DNA from: Devosia sp. FKR38
GTDB taxonomy: Bacteria; Pseudomonadota; Alphaproteobacteria; Rhizobiales; Devosiaceae
Direction: 5' to 3'
Assembly: GCF_005222805.1 (NCBI RefSeq)
Contig: NZ_STGC01000005.1
Span: 434,001 to 498,000, forward strand
Length of the DNA: 64,000 nt
The notes beneath the pieces were generated by a model that saw only the letters and a list, made by a program, of their open reading frames with translations, was not told the origin of the DNA and did no database searches. Of this stretch, positions 1 to 8,994 are shown piece after piece. The translations under genes were made by a program, and so were the position numbers. The stretch's first letter is position 1; every line of letters starts with the position of its first letter.

Positions 1-28
1 CTTAAGCGTATGCGCGGCATTTATTTGA

Positions 29-48
29 CCGGACGATCAGACGTCCGG
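29..48. promoter_or_regulatory. Inverted repeat before small membrane-protein gene
   Basis: CCGGACG and CGTCCGG form a perfect 7-bp stem around the loop ATCAGA, ending just before the GGAG ribosome-binding site of the small gene at 58. It could sequester that site in the mRNA or be an operator. The hairpin after the gene has the same loop. Function is inferred only. Confidence 0.35.
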
Positions 49-57
49 AGTGCGACT

Positions 58-189
58 ATGCAGCTCAACAATGGCAATCGCGCCGCTCACTGGACCGCGC
101 CGCTATTTCGCGCGCTGCTGTTGCTCGGCTTGTTCGGCCTCGCCATGCTGGTGCTGGTGATGGCCTATAGCGAGGCCGCCCCGGTCTGA
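58..189 (+). CDS. Small single-pass membrane protein, 43 aa, unknown function
   Basis: This is a short frame from ATG to TGA encoding 43 residues. A GGAG ribosome-binding site lies about eight bases before the ATG. Residues 1-17 are polar and basic (MQLNNGNRAAHW...). About 20 hydrophobic residues follow (LFRALLLLGLFGLAMLVLVM), then a short tail ending in EAAPV. The pattern fits a single-span inner-membrane peptide. I recognise no family. It is flanked by two hairpins, one before the ribosome-binding site and one after the stop, so it looks like a self-contained transcription unit. The gene upstream, if any, lies outside the window. The call rests on the ribosome-binding site, the hydrophobic profile and the flanking hairpins; homology is untested. 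Confidence 0.5.
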   Translation: MQLNNGNRAAHWTAPLFRALLLLGLFGLAMLVLVMAYSEAAPV

Positions 190-206
190 TGCAGCGGCGC
201 GCGTGC

Positions 207-228
207 GGGGCCGGATCAGACCGGCCCC
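207..228. terminator. GC-rich hairpin after the small membrane-protein gene
   Basis: GGGGCCGG and CCGGCCCC pair perfectly around the loop ATCAGA. The hairpin lies between the small rightward gene (stop at 189) and the convergent chemoreceptor gene (stop at 238), where a shared terminator is expected. There is no clear T-run on either side, so it may be weak. Confidence 0.45.
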
Positions 229-237
229 GATCTTGGA

Positions 238-2211
238 TCAGGCCGCCCGGCGCATGCCACCGCGCGACCGGCTCTCGCCGGTCTCGTCGATGGTGAATGT
301 GCGAACCATGGTGTCGAGATTTTGCGCCTGAGCCTCGGTCTGCTCGATGGCCGCATTGGTCTCTTCCACCAGCGCCGCATTATGCTGGGTCATCTCATCC
401 ATCTGTCGCACAGACGCCGAGACTTCGGAGACGGCCTTGGACTGTTCGTCGCTGACCCGGGCAATCTCATCCATCTTGGTGGCGGTCTCGGCGATGGAGC
501 GGGTCACCTCCGACAGGCGGCTGGCAACTTCGCCCAGAATGGCGCTGCCATCCTGCACGCCCAGCACGCTGCGGTCGACCAGTTGCTGCGCCTCGCGTGA
601 AGCTTCAGCGGCCGACTGCGCCAGTCGCCGCACCTCGATGGCGACCACCGCAAAGCCCTTGCCGGCTTCGCCGGCCCGTGCCGCTTCGACGCTGGCATTG
701 AGCGCCAACAAATTGGTCTGGAAGGCAATGTCGTCGATCACCCCGATAAAGCTCTGCAGCCGCGACGAGGATTCCGAGATATGGCTCATTGCCTCGGTGG
801 CGCGGGACATGGCCTGCTCGCTGGCCAGTGCCTTCTGGCTGACCGACTGGCTCTGCGCCCCGGCTGCCGCTGCGCCGCGGGCGTTCTGGCTGATCATGTT
901 GGAGAGGTCTTCCATCGCCGCGCTGGTCTGCTCGATGGTTGCGGCCTGGCGCGTGGTGCGGTCGGCCAGGTCATTGGCGCCGGCCAGGATCTCCGAGGTC
1001 GCTGTGCGCAGCGAGCCCGAGGTGTGCCGCAGACGGGAGATGACGTCGCTGAGGTTGCGCGCCACCGCATTGGTGTCGTCGCGCAGTCGGGCGAAGGCGC
1101 CGATCTGCTCGGTCGCCATATGCACCGAGAAGTCGCAGGCCGCAAAGGCTGCCAGCACATCGGCTGTCTCGCCCAGCCCCTGGCCCAGCGCTTCCACCAG
1201 GCCATTGAAGCTCACTGCCAGCGCATTGAGTTCCGGATCGGGGAAGCTGGTGGGCACCCGCTGGCTGAAATCGCCCGAGATCGCGGCATCCACCACCCGG
1301 CCAAAGGCCGATTGCAGTTCCACCATCATCGCCCGACGCTCGGCCCGGCGTGCGGCCGTCTGCTCGGCCTCCGAAGCGGCCAGGGCTTCCAGTCGGATGC
1401 CATTGCTGCGGAAGATGTCGGCCGCACTGGCAATCTCGCGCAACTCGTCCCAGAAGCTGGAGCCATAGACGCCCGTCGAATGGTCGCTGGCCGCAATAGC
1501 GGTCATGCGCATGGACATAGAGCGCAGCCGACGCAGCACATAGCCGGCAAAGAACACCGTCATGCCGGCAATGGCCACGATCAGGAAGCAATAGCCAGCC
1601 AGCTGGGCGAACAGCGTATTGTCCTGGGCCGCCTGCAACTGCTGACGTTCGGCCTCGACCACCTCCGCCACCTTGGCTGAGTAGCTTTGGGCGGATGCAA
1701 TCAGGGCATCGATATCGCTCGCCAGCGTCGCGGCAGCGGCATCGAAGGCGGCCATCATGGCGTTGCCGCCAGCCGGGCCCTCGGCGATATAGCGGGCCGC
1801 CATGGCCTTGCCGACGTCGTAATAGGCCGGGAAGTCGGCGGCGCTGTGGTCCAGCGCCTCTGCAAGGGCCGTTTCGCCGATCTCCAACGCTATGCTGCGG
1901 GCCTTGGCCAGGTCTTCGGCGAAGCGCGAGGCATAGGCTTCGGCCTCGTCATAGCCGTCATTGAGCCCGTCCAGGCCGCGCGTCGCCGAAATATCGGTGA
2001 GCCATTGCTGCACCTGGACCACGTCCAGCCTGAGATCGCCGACCACTTCGGTGAGGTGGCGGCTGGCCGTCAGCTTGTCCACGGTGTCGGTGAACAGCGC
2101 CTGTGCGATGGCCTGGTTCCGGCCGGTGTTGATCTGACCATAGGTTGCGATGCCCGCAGCCAACAGGACCATGGCCGTCCCCGCCATGGTCGTAAATCGT
2201 GCCAATCTCAA
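238..2211 (-). CDS. Methyl-accepting chemotaxis protein (transmembrane chemoreceptor)
   Basis: This 657-residue chemoreceptor senses an unknown ligand and would signal through CheW/CheA. A membrane segment lies at about residues 8-27. A helical periplasmic sensor follows to about 200, then a second membrane segment (about 204-226), a HAMP-type linker and a long cytoplasmic coiled coil. The conserved hairpin tip is readable ([18 protein letters not shown], then GKGFAVVA and EVRRLAQ). No C-terminal CheR-tethering pentapeptide is seen; the tail is basic ([10 protein letters not shown]). The start is TTG, with GAGGGG eight bases upstream. It is last in a leftward run of signalling genes, 171 bp after the hybrid kinase. 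No other che genes are present, so the partner array must be encoded elsewhere. Ligand unknown. Confidence 0.93.
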   Translation of the reverse strand: MRLARFTTMAGTAMVLLAAGIATYGQINTGRNQAIAQALFTDTVDKLTASRHLTEVVGDLRLDVVQVQQWLTDISATRGLDGLNDGYDEAEAYASRFAEDLAKARSIALEIGETALAEALDHSAADFPAYYDVGKAMAARYIAEGPAGGNAMMAAFDAAAATLASDIDALIASAQSYSAKVAEVVEAERQQLQAAQDNTLFAQLAGYCFLIVAIAGMTVFFAGYVLRRLRSMSMRMTAIAASDHSTGVYGSSFWDELREIASAADIFRSNGIRLEALAASEAEQTAARRAERRAMMVELQSAFGRVVDAAISGDFSQRVPTSFPDPELNALAVSFNGLVEALGQGLGETADVLAAFAACDFSVHMATEQIGAFARLRDDTNAVARNLSDVISRLRHTSGSLRTATSEILAGANDLADRTTRQAATIEQTSAAMEDLSNMISQNARGAAAAGAQSQSVSQKALASEQAMSRATEAMSHISESSSRLQSFIGVIDDIAFQTNLLALNASVEAARAGEAGKGFAVVAIEVRRLAQSAAEASREAQQLVDRSVLGVQDGSAILGEVASRLSEVTRSIAETATKMDEIARVSDEQSKAVSEVSASVRQMDEMTQHNAALVEETNAAIEQTEAQAQNLDTMVRTFTIDETGESRSRGGMRRAA

Positions 2212-2353
2212 ATGAATGCCCCTCAGATTGTCAGGACACCATGACAGTCCATGATGCCGAGCCCCGACTCCCAGATCGGTCTCGCGCTACTAATTGCCGC
2301 AAAAGAATTTAAAGAGATTTAACCACACCCTGCGCGCGCCGATCTTTGGAAGC

Positions 2354-2373
2354 TAAGCCAATTCAATGGCTTA
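2354..2373 (-). terminator. Weak hairpin after the hybrid histidine kinase gene
   Basis: TAAGCCA and TGGCTTA form a perfect 7-bp stem around ATTCAA, ten bases past the kinase stop on the minus strand. There is no strong T-run downstream, so termination may be partial and leave read-through into the chemoreceptor gene. Confidence 0.35.
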
Positions 2374-2382
2374 TTCGGTGCG

Positions 2383-4536
2383 TCAGGCGACAGCCTTGAC
2401 CAGGCGGTCAAGCTCGGATGGGCTGAGATCGGGGCCGCGCAGCGCCTCGGCCTGATCGGCCAGGCCGGAATAGCCCAGCGTCGCCGCCGCACCCTTGAGC
2501 GTGTGCAGCGCCTCGTCGAGAGCCAGCATGTCCCCGATGCCAAAGGCCTGCTTGGCCTGGTCAGCAAGGCGCACGGCGTCCTGGCGGAAACGGTGCTGGA
2601 GATCGTTGAACAGTTCGGGCCCAAGCTCCTCGATCAGCATTTTCTGGTAGTCGGGGTCGGCCTCGCCCAATCCGCCTGGCGCTACGTCTGGAGCAGGGGA
2701 CAGCACCGCCGCCTGGCGCCGGGCCAGGAATGGCAGCACGACCTGAACCAGCTTGTCCCGCGTCACAGGCTTGCTGAGAAACTCGTCCATTCCGGCGGCG
2801 AGGCACGCCTGGCGATCAGTGTCGAAGGCATTGGCGGTCAATCCGATGATCGGCAGCTCATGCCCCCGGGCGCGAGCTGCTCGGGTCGCCGCCAGACCGT
2901 CCATATTGGGCATCTGCATGTCCATCAGCACCAGGTCCACGCCGCCCGCCGCGATCAGCGCCAGCGCGGATGCGCCGTCCTCGGCCGTCACGATCTCAAG
3001 GCCCATCTTCTTGAGCAGTTCCGCCGCCACCATGCGGTTGATCGCATTGTCATCGGCAACCACCACCCGGCCAGTGATGCTGCCGTCCGCCTGCGCGCCC
3101 GGCAGGGCGATCACCGCAGCGTCGGCGGCTGGCTCGGGCATGGCGCTGACCGGCCCCACAGGCAGTTCAAACCAGAATGTGGTGCCCGTCCCCAGCGTGC
3201 TGCGTACACCGATCGTGCCGCCCATGGCTTCGGTCAGCTGCCGGCAGATGGCCAGGCCAAGCCCGGTGCCGCCAAAGGCGCGCGAACTGGAACTGTCGAG
3301 CTGGCTGAACTGCTTGAACAGCCGCGGCAGATCAGCGTCTGCAATGCCCGGGCCGGTGTCGGTCACTTCGCAGCGCAGTGTCTCGCCGGTGACTTCAGCG
3401 GTAATGGTGATCGAGCCGCTGGCCGTGAACTTGATGGCATTGCCGACCAGGTTGATCAGCACCTGCCGCAGCCGCGCCGGATCATTGGTCAGCATGACAT
3501 CGGGCGCGTTGACGGCAATCTGCAGCCCCTGAACGCTGGCGCGCGGCAGCATGACGCTGAGCACGCTGTCCACCACCTGCCGCAGCGCAAAGGCGCGCGG
3601 ATCGGTCTGCACCGAGCCGGACTCCAGCTTGGAGAAGTCCAGAATATCGGTGATCACATCGAGCAGAATATCGCCCGAGGTGCGGATATTGCGCAGCATG
3701 TCGCGCTGTGCCGCGTCCAGATCGGTCCCATCCAGCGCTTCCGACAGGCCGATGATGCCGTTCAGCGGCGTGCGGATCTCGTGGCTCATGGTGGCCAGGA
3801 ATGCCGATTTGGCATGGTTGGCCGCTTCGGCGGCGACAGCGATCCGCGCGTTCTTCTGGCCCAGCAGTTCGATTTCGCGGCCCGCCCGCGAGATATGAAC
3901 CAACTGGCGCGCCAAAAGGAACACAATAGCCACCAGCACGATGGTCAGCGCCGCAACCGCAACCTCGATCTGCACATAGGTGCCCAGCGCCGCACGTCGC
4001 TCTTCGACGCGCAAATGGTTGATGGCCGAATTGGCGTCGACCAGCAGCTCGCCAGTGGCGGCGCGAATGTCGTCTGCCGCCTGCGTGATCTCGGGCAATT
4101 GCAGCGCCAGACGCGCCGGATTGGCAGCGATCTCGTCCATGCGCGGCGTCAGCGCATGCACGGCATCGTTCACCGCCTTTGCGCCGGCCGCCACATCGGC
4201 GTCCAGACCAAAGGTGCGCGCATATTCGCCACTGCCCAGCAGGGCGATGCGGCTATACAGCAGGTCAAAGCGTAGCAGCATGTCTGCCGTGCTGCCGCCG
4301 GAGCTGAGCGCAGCAATCGCCTCGCCCAGGTGCATGGCTTCCCGGTCTGCCTGGAACACAGCCCACAGCGCGTTCTCGCGCACGCTGCGCGCCTCCGTCG
4401 TCTGGCGGTCGCGCAGGCTGCCAAACAGCCAGATCGTTGATGCCAGCATCACAAGGCTGGTCACCGTCAGAAGCGCAATGCCCAGGCCAATGCGCCTGGA
4501 CACCACCCTTCGCAGGTTCACACGGGCCCGCAGCAA
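2383..4536 (-). CDS. Hybrid sensor histidine kinase (HisKA-HATPase-REC-Hpt)
   Basis: This 717-residue membrane kinase carries a whole phosphorelay. An N-terminal membrane helix (about 16-38) and a second one (about 188-210) bracket a periplasmic helical sensor. HisKA has [11 protein letters not shown] with phospho-acceptor His252. The ATPase has [15 protein letters not shown] and GGTGLGL boxes. The receiver has Asp539 in [11 protein letters not shown], and a C-terminal Hpt domain has His678 in [12 protein letters not shown]. Such ArcB/BarA-type kinases hand phosphate from His to Asp to His and then to a separate regulator. The TTG start lies two bases past the stop of the secreted-protein gene upstream, so the two are co-transcribed with the HD-GYP regulator. 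A slightly later GTG start cannot be excluded. Signal and target unknown. Confidence 0.92.
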   Translation of the reverse strand: MLRARVNLRRVVSRRIGLGIALLTVTSLVMLASTIWLFGSLRDRQTTEARSVRENALWAVFQADREAMHLGEAIAALSSGGSTADMLLRFDLLYSRIALLGSGEYARTFGLDADVAAGAKAVNDAVHALTPRMDEIAANPARLALQLPEITQAADDIRAATGELLVDANSAINHLRVEERRAALGTYVQIEVAVAALTIVLVAIVFLLARQLVHISRAGREIELLGQKNARIAVAAEAANHAKSAFLATMSHEIRTPLNGIIGLSEALDGTDLDAAQRDMLRNIRTSGDILLDVITDILDFSKLESGSVQTDPRAFALRQVVDSVLSVMLPRASVQGLQIAVNAPDVMLTNDPARLRQVLINLVGNAIKFTASGSITITAEVTGETLRCEVTDTGPGIADADLPRLFKQFSQLDSSSSRAFGGTGLGLAICRQLTEAMGGTIGVRSTLGTGTTFWFELPVGPVSAMPEPAADAAVIALPGAQADGSITGRVVVADDNAINRMVAAELLKKMGLEIVTAEDGASALALIAAGGVDLVLMDMQMPNMDGLAATRAARARGHELPIIGLTANAFDTDRQACLAAGMDEFLSKPVTRDKLVQVVLPFLARRQAAVLSPAPDVAPGGLGEADPDYQKMLIEELGPELFNDLQHRFRQDAVRLADQAKQAFGIGDMLALDEALHTLKGAAATLGYSGLADQAEALRGPDLSPSELDRLVKAVA

Positions 4537-4538
4537 CT

Positions 4539-5039
4539 CTATTTGACCGTTATCGCATTGATCTGCCAGACGGACCGCCCGAAGTGCACCTCGTCATAGA
4601 GCTCGCGGAACTCGTCAAACGGGTAGATGACGAACAACGGGCCCTTGTCGCGCACGGACAAGAGCTTGTCATCGAGCCGATCGGCCAGAATGACGGGATA
4701 GCTCAGCACGTCCTGCAGCGGAACATCGGCCGAATAATCATTCAGCGCCGTGACCTGGATGGTCTCGCCGGTGGCACCGACCGCCTCGAGCAGGCTCGAT
4801 ATCAGCGGACCGCTAAAATGCTGGGGGCCTTCATACCAGGGCGTGGTGGTGACAGTGCTGCGCTGCGGCAGGGCGTCGAGCATGGCCTGGTCGAACTGGG
4901 CCACGCCGTTGCCATTGCTGTTGCTGATAGCGCCCGACACGGTCAGGACCACTGGACCTTGTGGCGCGGGGAGGTCGTCTGCGGTTGCGGCAAGCACGCC
5001 GGCAAAGCTCAGCAGGATAGACAGAATAAGGTGGCGCAT
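4539..5039 (-). CDS. Secreted molybdopterin-oxidoreductase-fold protein, possible sensor accessory
   Basis: This 166-residue exported protein has a signal peptide ([20 protein letters not shown]) and resembles the short stand-alone molybdopterin-dependent oxidoreductase (sulfite-oxidase) fold proteins. I see none of the conserved cysteines expected of a cofactor ligand, so catalysis is doubtful and a binding role is possible. ATG at 5039 is chosen over an adjacent TTG because AGGA lies eight bases upstream and the signal peptide begins there. It sits between an HD-GYP response regulator (9-bp gap) and the hybrid histidine kinase (2-bp gap). I infer that it acts in the periplasm with the kinase sensor, as a ligand-binding or redox partner. 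Family assignment is moderate. Confidence 0.65.
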   Translation of the reverse strand: MRHLILSILLSFAGVLAATADDLPAPQGPVVLTVSGAISNSNGNGVAQFDQAMLDALPQRSTVTTTPWYEGPQHFSGPLISSLLEAVGATGETIQVTALNDYSADVPLQDVLSYPVILADRLDDKLLSVRDKGPLFVIYPFDEFRELYDEVHFGRSVWQINAITVK

Positions 5040-5048
5040 CAAAATTTC

Positions 5049-6119
5049 CTAAGCTGCTGATTTCTGGTCGCTGGCACCGTCGCGCGCCATCAGCGCAACG
5101 ATCTTGGTCCAGCTCCGGTCGAAGGCCGAGACACAGGCCGGGTCAAACTGCGTGCCGGCGCACCGCAGGATCTCTGCCCGCGCCGCCTCGGGCGCCCATG
5201 CCTTCTTGTAGCACCGCTCGCTGCACAGGGCGTCGAACACATCGGCCACGGCCGTGATGCGCGCCGACAGGGGAATGTCGGTGCCGGCCAGGCGATTGGG
5301 ATAGCCCGTCCCGTCCCAGCGTTCGTGGTGGGAGTTGGCGATGGCTGCAGCCATCTGCACCAGGTCGGAATCGGCCTTGGCCAGGATCTCGGCGCCGATG
5401 GTGGTGTGTGTGCGCATCACCTGCATCTCGTTTTCATCCAGGCGGCCAGGCTTGTTGAGGATCGCGTCGGGCACGCCGATCTTGCCCACGTCATGCAGCG
5501 GGGCGGCCAGGGCCAGTGTGCGACAGAAATCGCTGTTCAGGCCCATGGCCTCGGCAATGATGCGGGAGCTTTCAGCCACGCGGTCGACATGGCCGCCGGT
5601 ATCGCCGTCGCGCAGCTCGATGGCGCGGGCCAGGCGGAACACCACTTCCTCCTCGCGGCGCACCAGATGCTGGGTGGCGATGCGCACTTCCTCGGCGAGC
5701 GTCTCCGCCTGGTGGGCAATGGTATTCTGCGCCTGACGCAGTTCCAGCAGATTGGTGACGCGCAACCGCAGCTCCAGCGGATCGACCGGCTTGGCGACGA
5801 AATCGGTGGCGCCCGCCGTGATGGCGTTCATGCGTAGGGAGCGGTCGGAATCGGCAGTGACCATCACCACCGGAACATGTCGATGCGCCGGGATCCGACG
5901 CAGCGCCTCAATCAGCTGCACGCCGTTCATGGCCGGCATCACATAGTCGGCGATTAGCAGGTCGCAGGGCGAGTGTTCGAGATATTCCAGCGCCTTGAGC
6001 GGATCGGTAAAGCCGAAGCATTCGACATAGTCGGCAACCGACGCCGTGTTGATGTGGCCGACCATGCGGCAAAGCACGGCAAGACTGGAAGAACTGTCTT
6101 CAACGATCACGACCCGCAT
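5049..6119 (-). CDS. Response regulator with HD-GYP cyclic-di-GMP phosphodiesterase output
   Basis: This 356-residue cytoplasmic protein starts with a receiver domain (VVIVEDS, phospho-acceptor Asp58 in LLIADYVMP). A short helical linker leads to an HD-GYP domain, with HDVGKIG at residues 209-215 and HHERWDGTGYP further on. HD-GYP domains hydrolyse cyclic di-GMP to pGpG or GMP, and the family motifs appear intact. ATG at 6119 is chosen over a frame reaching to 6215 because AGGAGGG lies seven bases upstream and the receiver begins there. It is first of the leftward signalling operon. The hybrid kinase encoded two genes on ends in an Hpt domain and is the obvious candidate phosphodonor, which would link an envelope signal to cyclic di-GMP levels. 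Confidence 0.93.
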   Translation of the reverse strand: MRVVIVEDSSSSLAVLCRMVGHINTASVADYVECFGFTDPLKALEYLEHSPCDLLIADYVMPAMNGVQLIEALRRIPAHRHVPVVMVTADSDRSLRMNAITAGATDFVAKPVDPLELRLRVTNLLELRQAQNTIAHQAETLAEEVRIATQHLVRREEEVVFRLARAIELRDGDTGGHVDRVAESSRIIAEAMGLNSDFCRTLALAAPLHDVGKIGVPDAILNKPGRLDENEMQVMRTHTTIGAEILAKADSDLVQMAAAIANSHHERWDGTGYPNRLAGTDIPLSARITAVADVFDALCSERCYKKAWAPEAARAEILRCAGTQFDPACVSAFDRSWTKIVALMARDGASDQKSAA

Positions 6120-6479
6120 AGAACCCTCCTGGATACTTCTCCTCCTGTAATAAATTCCCGTGAGGAATTCATCCGGGTTCGGGTCGCAGGCTTTCCCGCC
6201 GGTTAACGGCAACAAAGGTCTATGGCAGAATTTCCAGCGATTTTATCCGGATTCACCAGCAAAATCAGTAATCAAGTCAGGCGGCGCAAGTTTTTGCTCG
6301 CGCAGGACGCAACAAAGACTCCCCGTGCAATGTAAAGGGCAGTTTTGCGTGGTCATGTCCGAGTCGGTCGCGCGAGGCAGGTTTTCCGAGGTTTCACTGG
6401 GCCGGTCCCCCGATTGCGCGGCAGGTGACCTCCCTGTGCAAGGCCCGGAATCCGGGGTCGCTTCGCAAATAACGCAAAT
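6120..6479. other. Divergent intergenic region, no gene seen
   Basis: This stretch separates the leftward HD-GYP operon from the rightward ROK gene. I see only the AGGAGGG ribosome-binding site of the HD-GYP gene near 6127 and no convincing coding frame. Small imperfect GC-rich inverted repeats are present, but none is persuasive. The organised part is the ROK promoter and palindrome just to the right. Confidence 0.4.
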
Positions 6480-6520
6480 ATCTGCAAACATTGCAGATTA
6501 GGAATGAAAAACGCTATACA
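6480..6520 (+). promoter_or_regulatory. ROK-gene promoter with overlapping operator palindrome
   Basis: ATCTGCAA-ACA-TTGCAGAT (6480-6498) is a perfect 8-bp inverted repeat. Its right arm contains TTGCAG (6491-6496), which reads as a -35 box 18 bases before TATACA (6515-6520), a good -10 box. Two CGCAAAT repeats lie just upstream. A dyad across a -35 box suggests repression, probably by the ROK protein itself; this is inference. Confidence 0.55.
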
Positions 6521-6623
6521 CGGACCGGCAAAGCCAGCCCGGGTTCCTGGTTTCGCTGTCTGGCAGAGCGACGGGTTTATACGCTGGCGATGGCCGGCGT
6601 GGGGTCCATCGAGAGGAGTCTCC

Positions 6624-7844
6624 GTGACCAAGCGTGATGTTTTCCAGAGTCTGTCCACGCGCATGGCCGTTTCGGGCCTTCGGCAGAACAATGAACGGGC
6701 GGTCATGACCTCTGTCGCCATGGGCGACGGCCTGTCGGCGGCCGAAGTGGCGCGTGCCACCGGGCTTGGGGCCCAGACCGTCGCGCGCATTGTCAACGAG
6801 CTGGAGAGCCAGCATCTGCTCTATCGCGGCGAGCCCCGGCGCGGCCAGCGTGGCCAGCCCGCGGTCCCTATCTACGTTGATCCCGATGGTGCCTACAGCA
6901 TCGGCTGCGAGATCGGCTGGCGCAGCCTGCACATGCTGATTCGCAATATGGGCGGTCAGATTCTGCTCGAGCACCACATCGACTATCCCTATCCGGACTC
7001 GGCCTTCCTGATGGCCGAGGTGGTCGACCGCACCCGTGCCATGGTCGATCTGGTGCCCGAAGCGCACCGTGATCGCATCGTCGGCCTGGGTATTGCCAGC
7101 CCATCCAACATTGGTCGCAATGCCGATCTGCTGGGCACGCCACTGGAAGTGACCCAGGTCTGGCGCGAACTCGATATCGCCGACCATCTGGAGCGCGAGA
7201 CGGGTCTCAGCGTCAGCGTGCTCAACGATGGCAATGCCGCCTGCTGGGCCGAACTGGCGGCCCGACCGGTGCCGCGGCCCAGCAATATGGCCTATTTCAT
7301 CATCAGCACCTTTGTCGGTGCCGGCCTGATTGCTCAGGGGTCGCTGTGGGAAGGGCCGAGCGGCAATTCAGCCAATCTGGGCTCCATGCTGGTCACCGAT
7401 CGCAACGGACAGCAGACCTTTGTACATCTGATCGCCTCGATCTTCGCCTTCGAGCAGCGGCTGCGGGACGCGGGTCTGGCCGTCCCTCCCGGCAATCCGG
7501 CCGAATGGGACTGGAATGCGCTTGAGCCCGTCACGACCGACTGGATCAATGATTCCGCCAGGGCCATCGCCAAGACCATCACCAATACAATGGCAGTCAT
7601 GGAGTTCAGCCTGGCGGTGGTCGACGGCATCATGCCGCGCGCCATCACCGAACGCCTGGCCTCTCAGGTGCAGTTCTACAGCGATCAGCAGCCTGTGCTG
7701 ACCTCGGACCGGGCGGTGGTCAAGGTCGGCCTGCGCGGCGCGCTGGCTCCGGCAATGGGCGCAGCCTTGCGCCTGCTGTACCGCCGCTTCTATTCCCGCG
7801 ATCCCGCCGATCTGCTCGACACCGACAGCGGAAAGGCTGGATAA
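6624..7844 (+). CDS. ROK-family transcriptional regulator
   Basis: This is a 406-residue repressor-type ROK protein. Residues about 5-65 form a winged helix (NNERAVMTSVAMGDGLSAAE, then ATGLGAQTVARIVNELE). The rest is the sugar-kinase-like ROK domain with an ATP-loop-like stretch (GLGIAS), NDGNAACWAE, and a glycine-rich loop (STFVGAGLIAQG). The CxCGxxGC zinc motif of many ROK proteins is not evident, so sugar binding may differ. GTG at 6624 is chosen because GAGAGGAG sits six bases upstream and the helix-turn-helix begins soon after; a longer ATG frame from 6504 would add low-complexity sequence and overlap the promoter. Targets may include itself and perhaps the polyketide synthase pair downstream, though no operator is obvious there. 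Effector unknown. Confidence 0.88.
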   Translation: MTKRDVFQSLSTRMAVSGLRQNNERAVMTSVAMGDGLSAAEVARATGLGAQTVARIVNELESQHLLYRGEPRRGQRGQPAVPIYVDPDGAYSIGCEIGWRSLHMLIRNMGGQILLEHHIDYPYPDSAFLMAEVVDRTRAMVDLVPEAHRDRIVGLGIASPSNIGRNADLLGTPLEVTQVWRELDIADHLERETGLSVSVLNDGNAACWAELAARPVPRPSNMAYFIISTFVGAGLIAQGSLWEGPSGNSANLGSMLVTDRNGQQTFVHLIASIFAFEQRLRDAGLAVPPGNPAEWDWNALEPVTTDWINDSARAIAKTITNTMAVMEFSLAVVDGIMPRAITERLASQVQFYSDQQPVLTSDRAVVKVGLRGALAPAMGAALRLLYRRFYSRDPADLLDTDSGKAG

Positions 7845-7941
7845 ACCCACGCTGGACAATTGTGATGGTTGGCAATGGCGTGCCCTGCGCTAAGCTTGCC
7901 TCTGAACCGCGCCGTCATAGTGCCGGATAGAGGATGCCATA

Positions 7942-8994
7942 GTGCCCGCACCTGCCCAGTTGATCTCCACCGCCATTGCCGTTCCCGACAATATCCTGCT
8001 GCAGAGCGACGTCGCCGCTGCCGCCGGCGACATCTTCGGGCCGCGCTTCCGCGAATTCGATCGCATGGCCAAGGTGTTCGACAGCGCCGGCATTCACAAG
8101 CGCCACGCCGCCCGGCCCATTGACTGGTTCCGCCAGCCGCGCAGCTGGCCCGAGCGCACCGCGGTCTATCTCGAGGTCGCCAGCGCGCTCTTCGTTTCGG
8201 CCGCCCGCCAGGCGCTCGATGAGGCGGGCCTCTTGCCAACCGATATCGACACGGTCGTCACGGTTTCCTCCACCGGCATTGCCACGCCCTCCATCGAGGC
8301 TCGCGTCTCCGGTACGCTGGGCTTCCGCCCCGATATCGAGCGCGTCCCGGTGTTTGGCCTGGGCTGCGCCGGCGGCGTGTCCGGCTTCAGCATTGGCGCG
8401 CGGCTGGCCCAGGCGCGCCCCGGCACCAATGTGCTGGTGGTCGCCGTTGAGCTCTGTACGCTGGCCTTCCGCCTTGATGAAATGACCAAGGCCAATGTGG
8501 TCGCCACCGCGCTGTTCGGTGACGGCGCCGCCGCCTGCATCCTGCGCGCCGGGGAGGGGGGGCTCGCCACCGTCGAGGCCGCCGGCCAGCATACCTGGCC
8601 CGATACGCTCGACATCATGGGCTGGAGCGTTGACCCCCAGGGCTTTGGCGTCATCTTTGATCGCTCCATTCCGCCCTTCGCCGAGGCCGAAATGGGCCCG
8701 GCTGTCGATGGCATCCTCCAGCGCAACAATCTTACCCGTAGCCAGGTCGACCGCTTCATCTGCCACCCCGGTGGGGCCAAGGTGGTCGAGGCGCTCGAAC
8801 ATGCGCTCGATCTCGGGCAGGGCGCGCTCGATGTGGAGCGCGACGTGCTGCGCGACTATGGCAATATGTCCGCGCCCACCGTGCTCTTTGTGCTTGATCG
8901 CATCCGCCGCGCCGGCCTGCCGAACCGCTCTGTACTCGCCGCCATGGGGCCGGGCTTTTCGGTCAGCTGCGTCTCGCTGGTGGCCGCGGCATGA
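7942..8994 (+). CDS. Type III polyketide synthase (chalcone/stilbene synthase-like)
   Basis: This 350-residue condensing enzyme would extend an acyl-CoA starter with malonyl-CoA-type units to make alkylpyrones, alkylresorcinols or similar. The catalytic triad is intact: Cys142 in FGLGCAGG, His275 in FICHPGG and Asn308 in GNMSAP. Spacing (133 and 33) matches the chalcone-synthase family, and the MGPGFS loop near the C terminus is the family GPG motif. This separates it from FabH ketosynthases. The GTG start follows a GAGG about nine bases upstream; an ATG just before it runs at once into a stop. Its stop overlaps the start of a membrane methyltransferase gene, giving a two-gene operon like the BpsA/BpsB pair of Bacillus. 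Starter and product cannot be read from sequence. Confidence 0.92.
   Translation: MPAPAQLISTAIAVPDNILLQSDVAAAAGDIFGPRFREFDRMAKVFDSAGIHKRHAARPIDWFRQPRSWPERTAVYLEVASALFVSAARQALDEAGLLPTDIDTVVTVSSTGIATPSIEARVSGTLGFRPDIERVPVFGLGCAGGVSGFSIGARLAQARPGTNVLVVAVELCTLAFRLDEMTKANVVATALFGDGAAACILRAGEGGLATVEAAGQHTWPDTLDIMGWSVDPQGFGVIFDRSIPPFAEAEMGPAVDGILQRNNLTRSQVDRFICHPGGAKVVEALEHALDLGQGALDVERDVLRDYGNMSAPTVLFVLDRIRRAGLPNRSVLAAMGPGFSVSCVSLVAAA

Noticed and set aside
6120-6215. Longer start for the HD-GYP regulator
   Set aside because: The added 32 residues have no receiver homology, while AGGAGGG stands at the right distance from ATG at 6119.
7942-8994. FabH-type ketosynthase III instead of type III PKS
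   Set aside because: The Cys-His-Asn spacing, the C-terminal GPG loop and the ICMT partner gene fit the chalcone-synthase family better.
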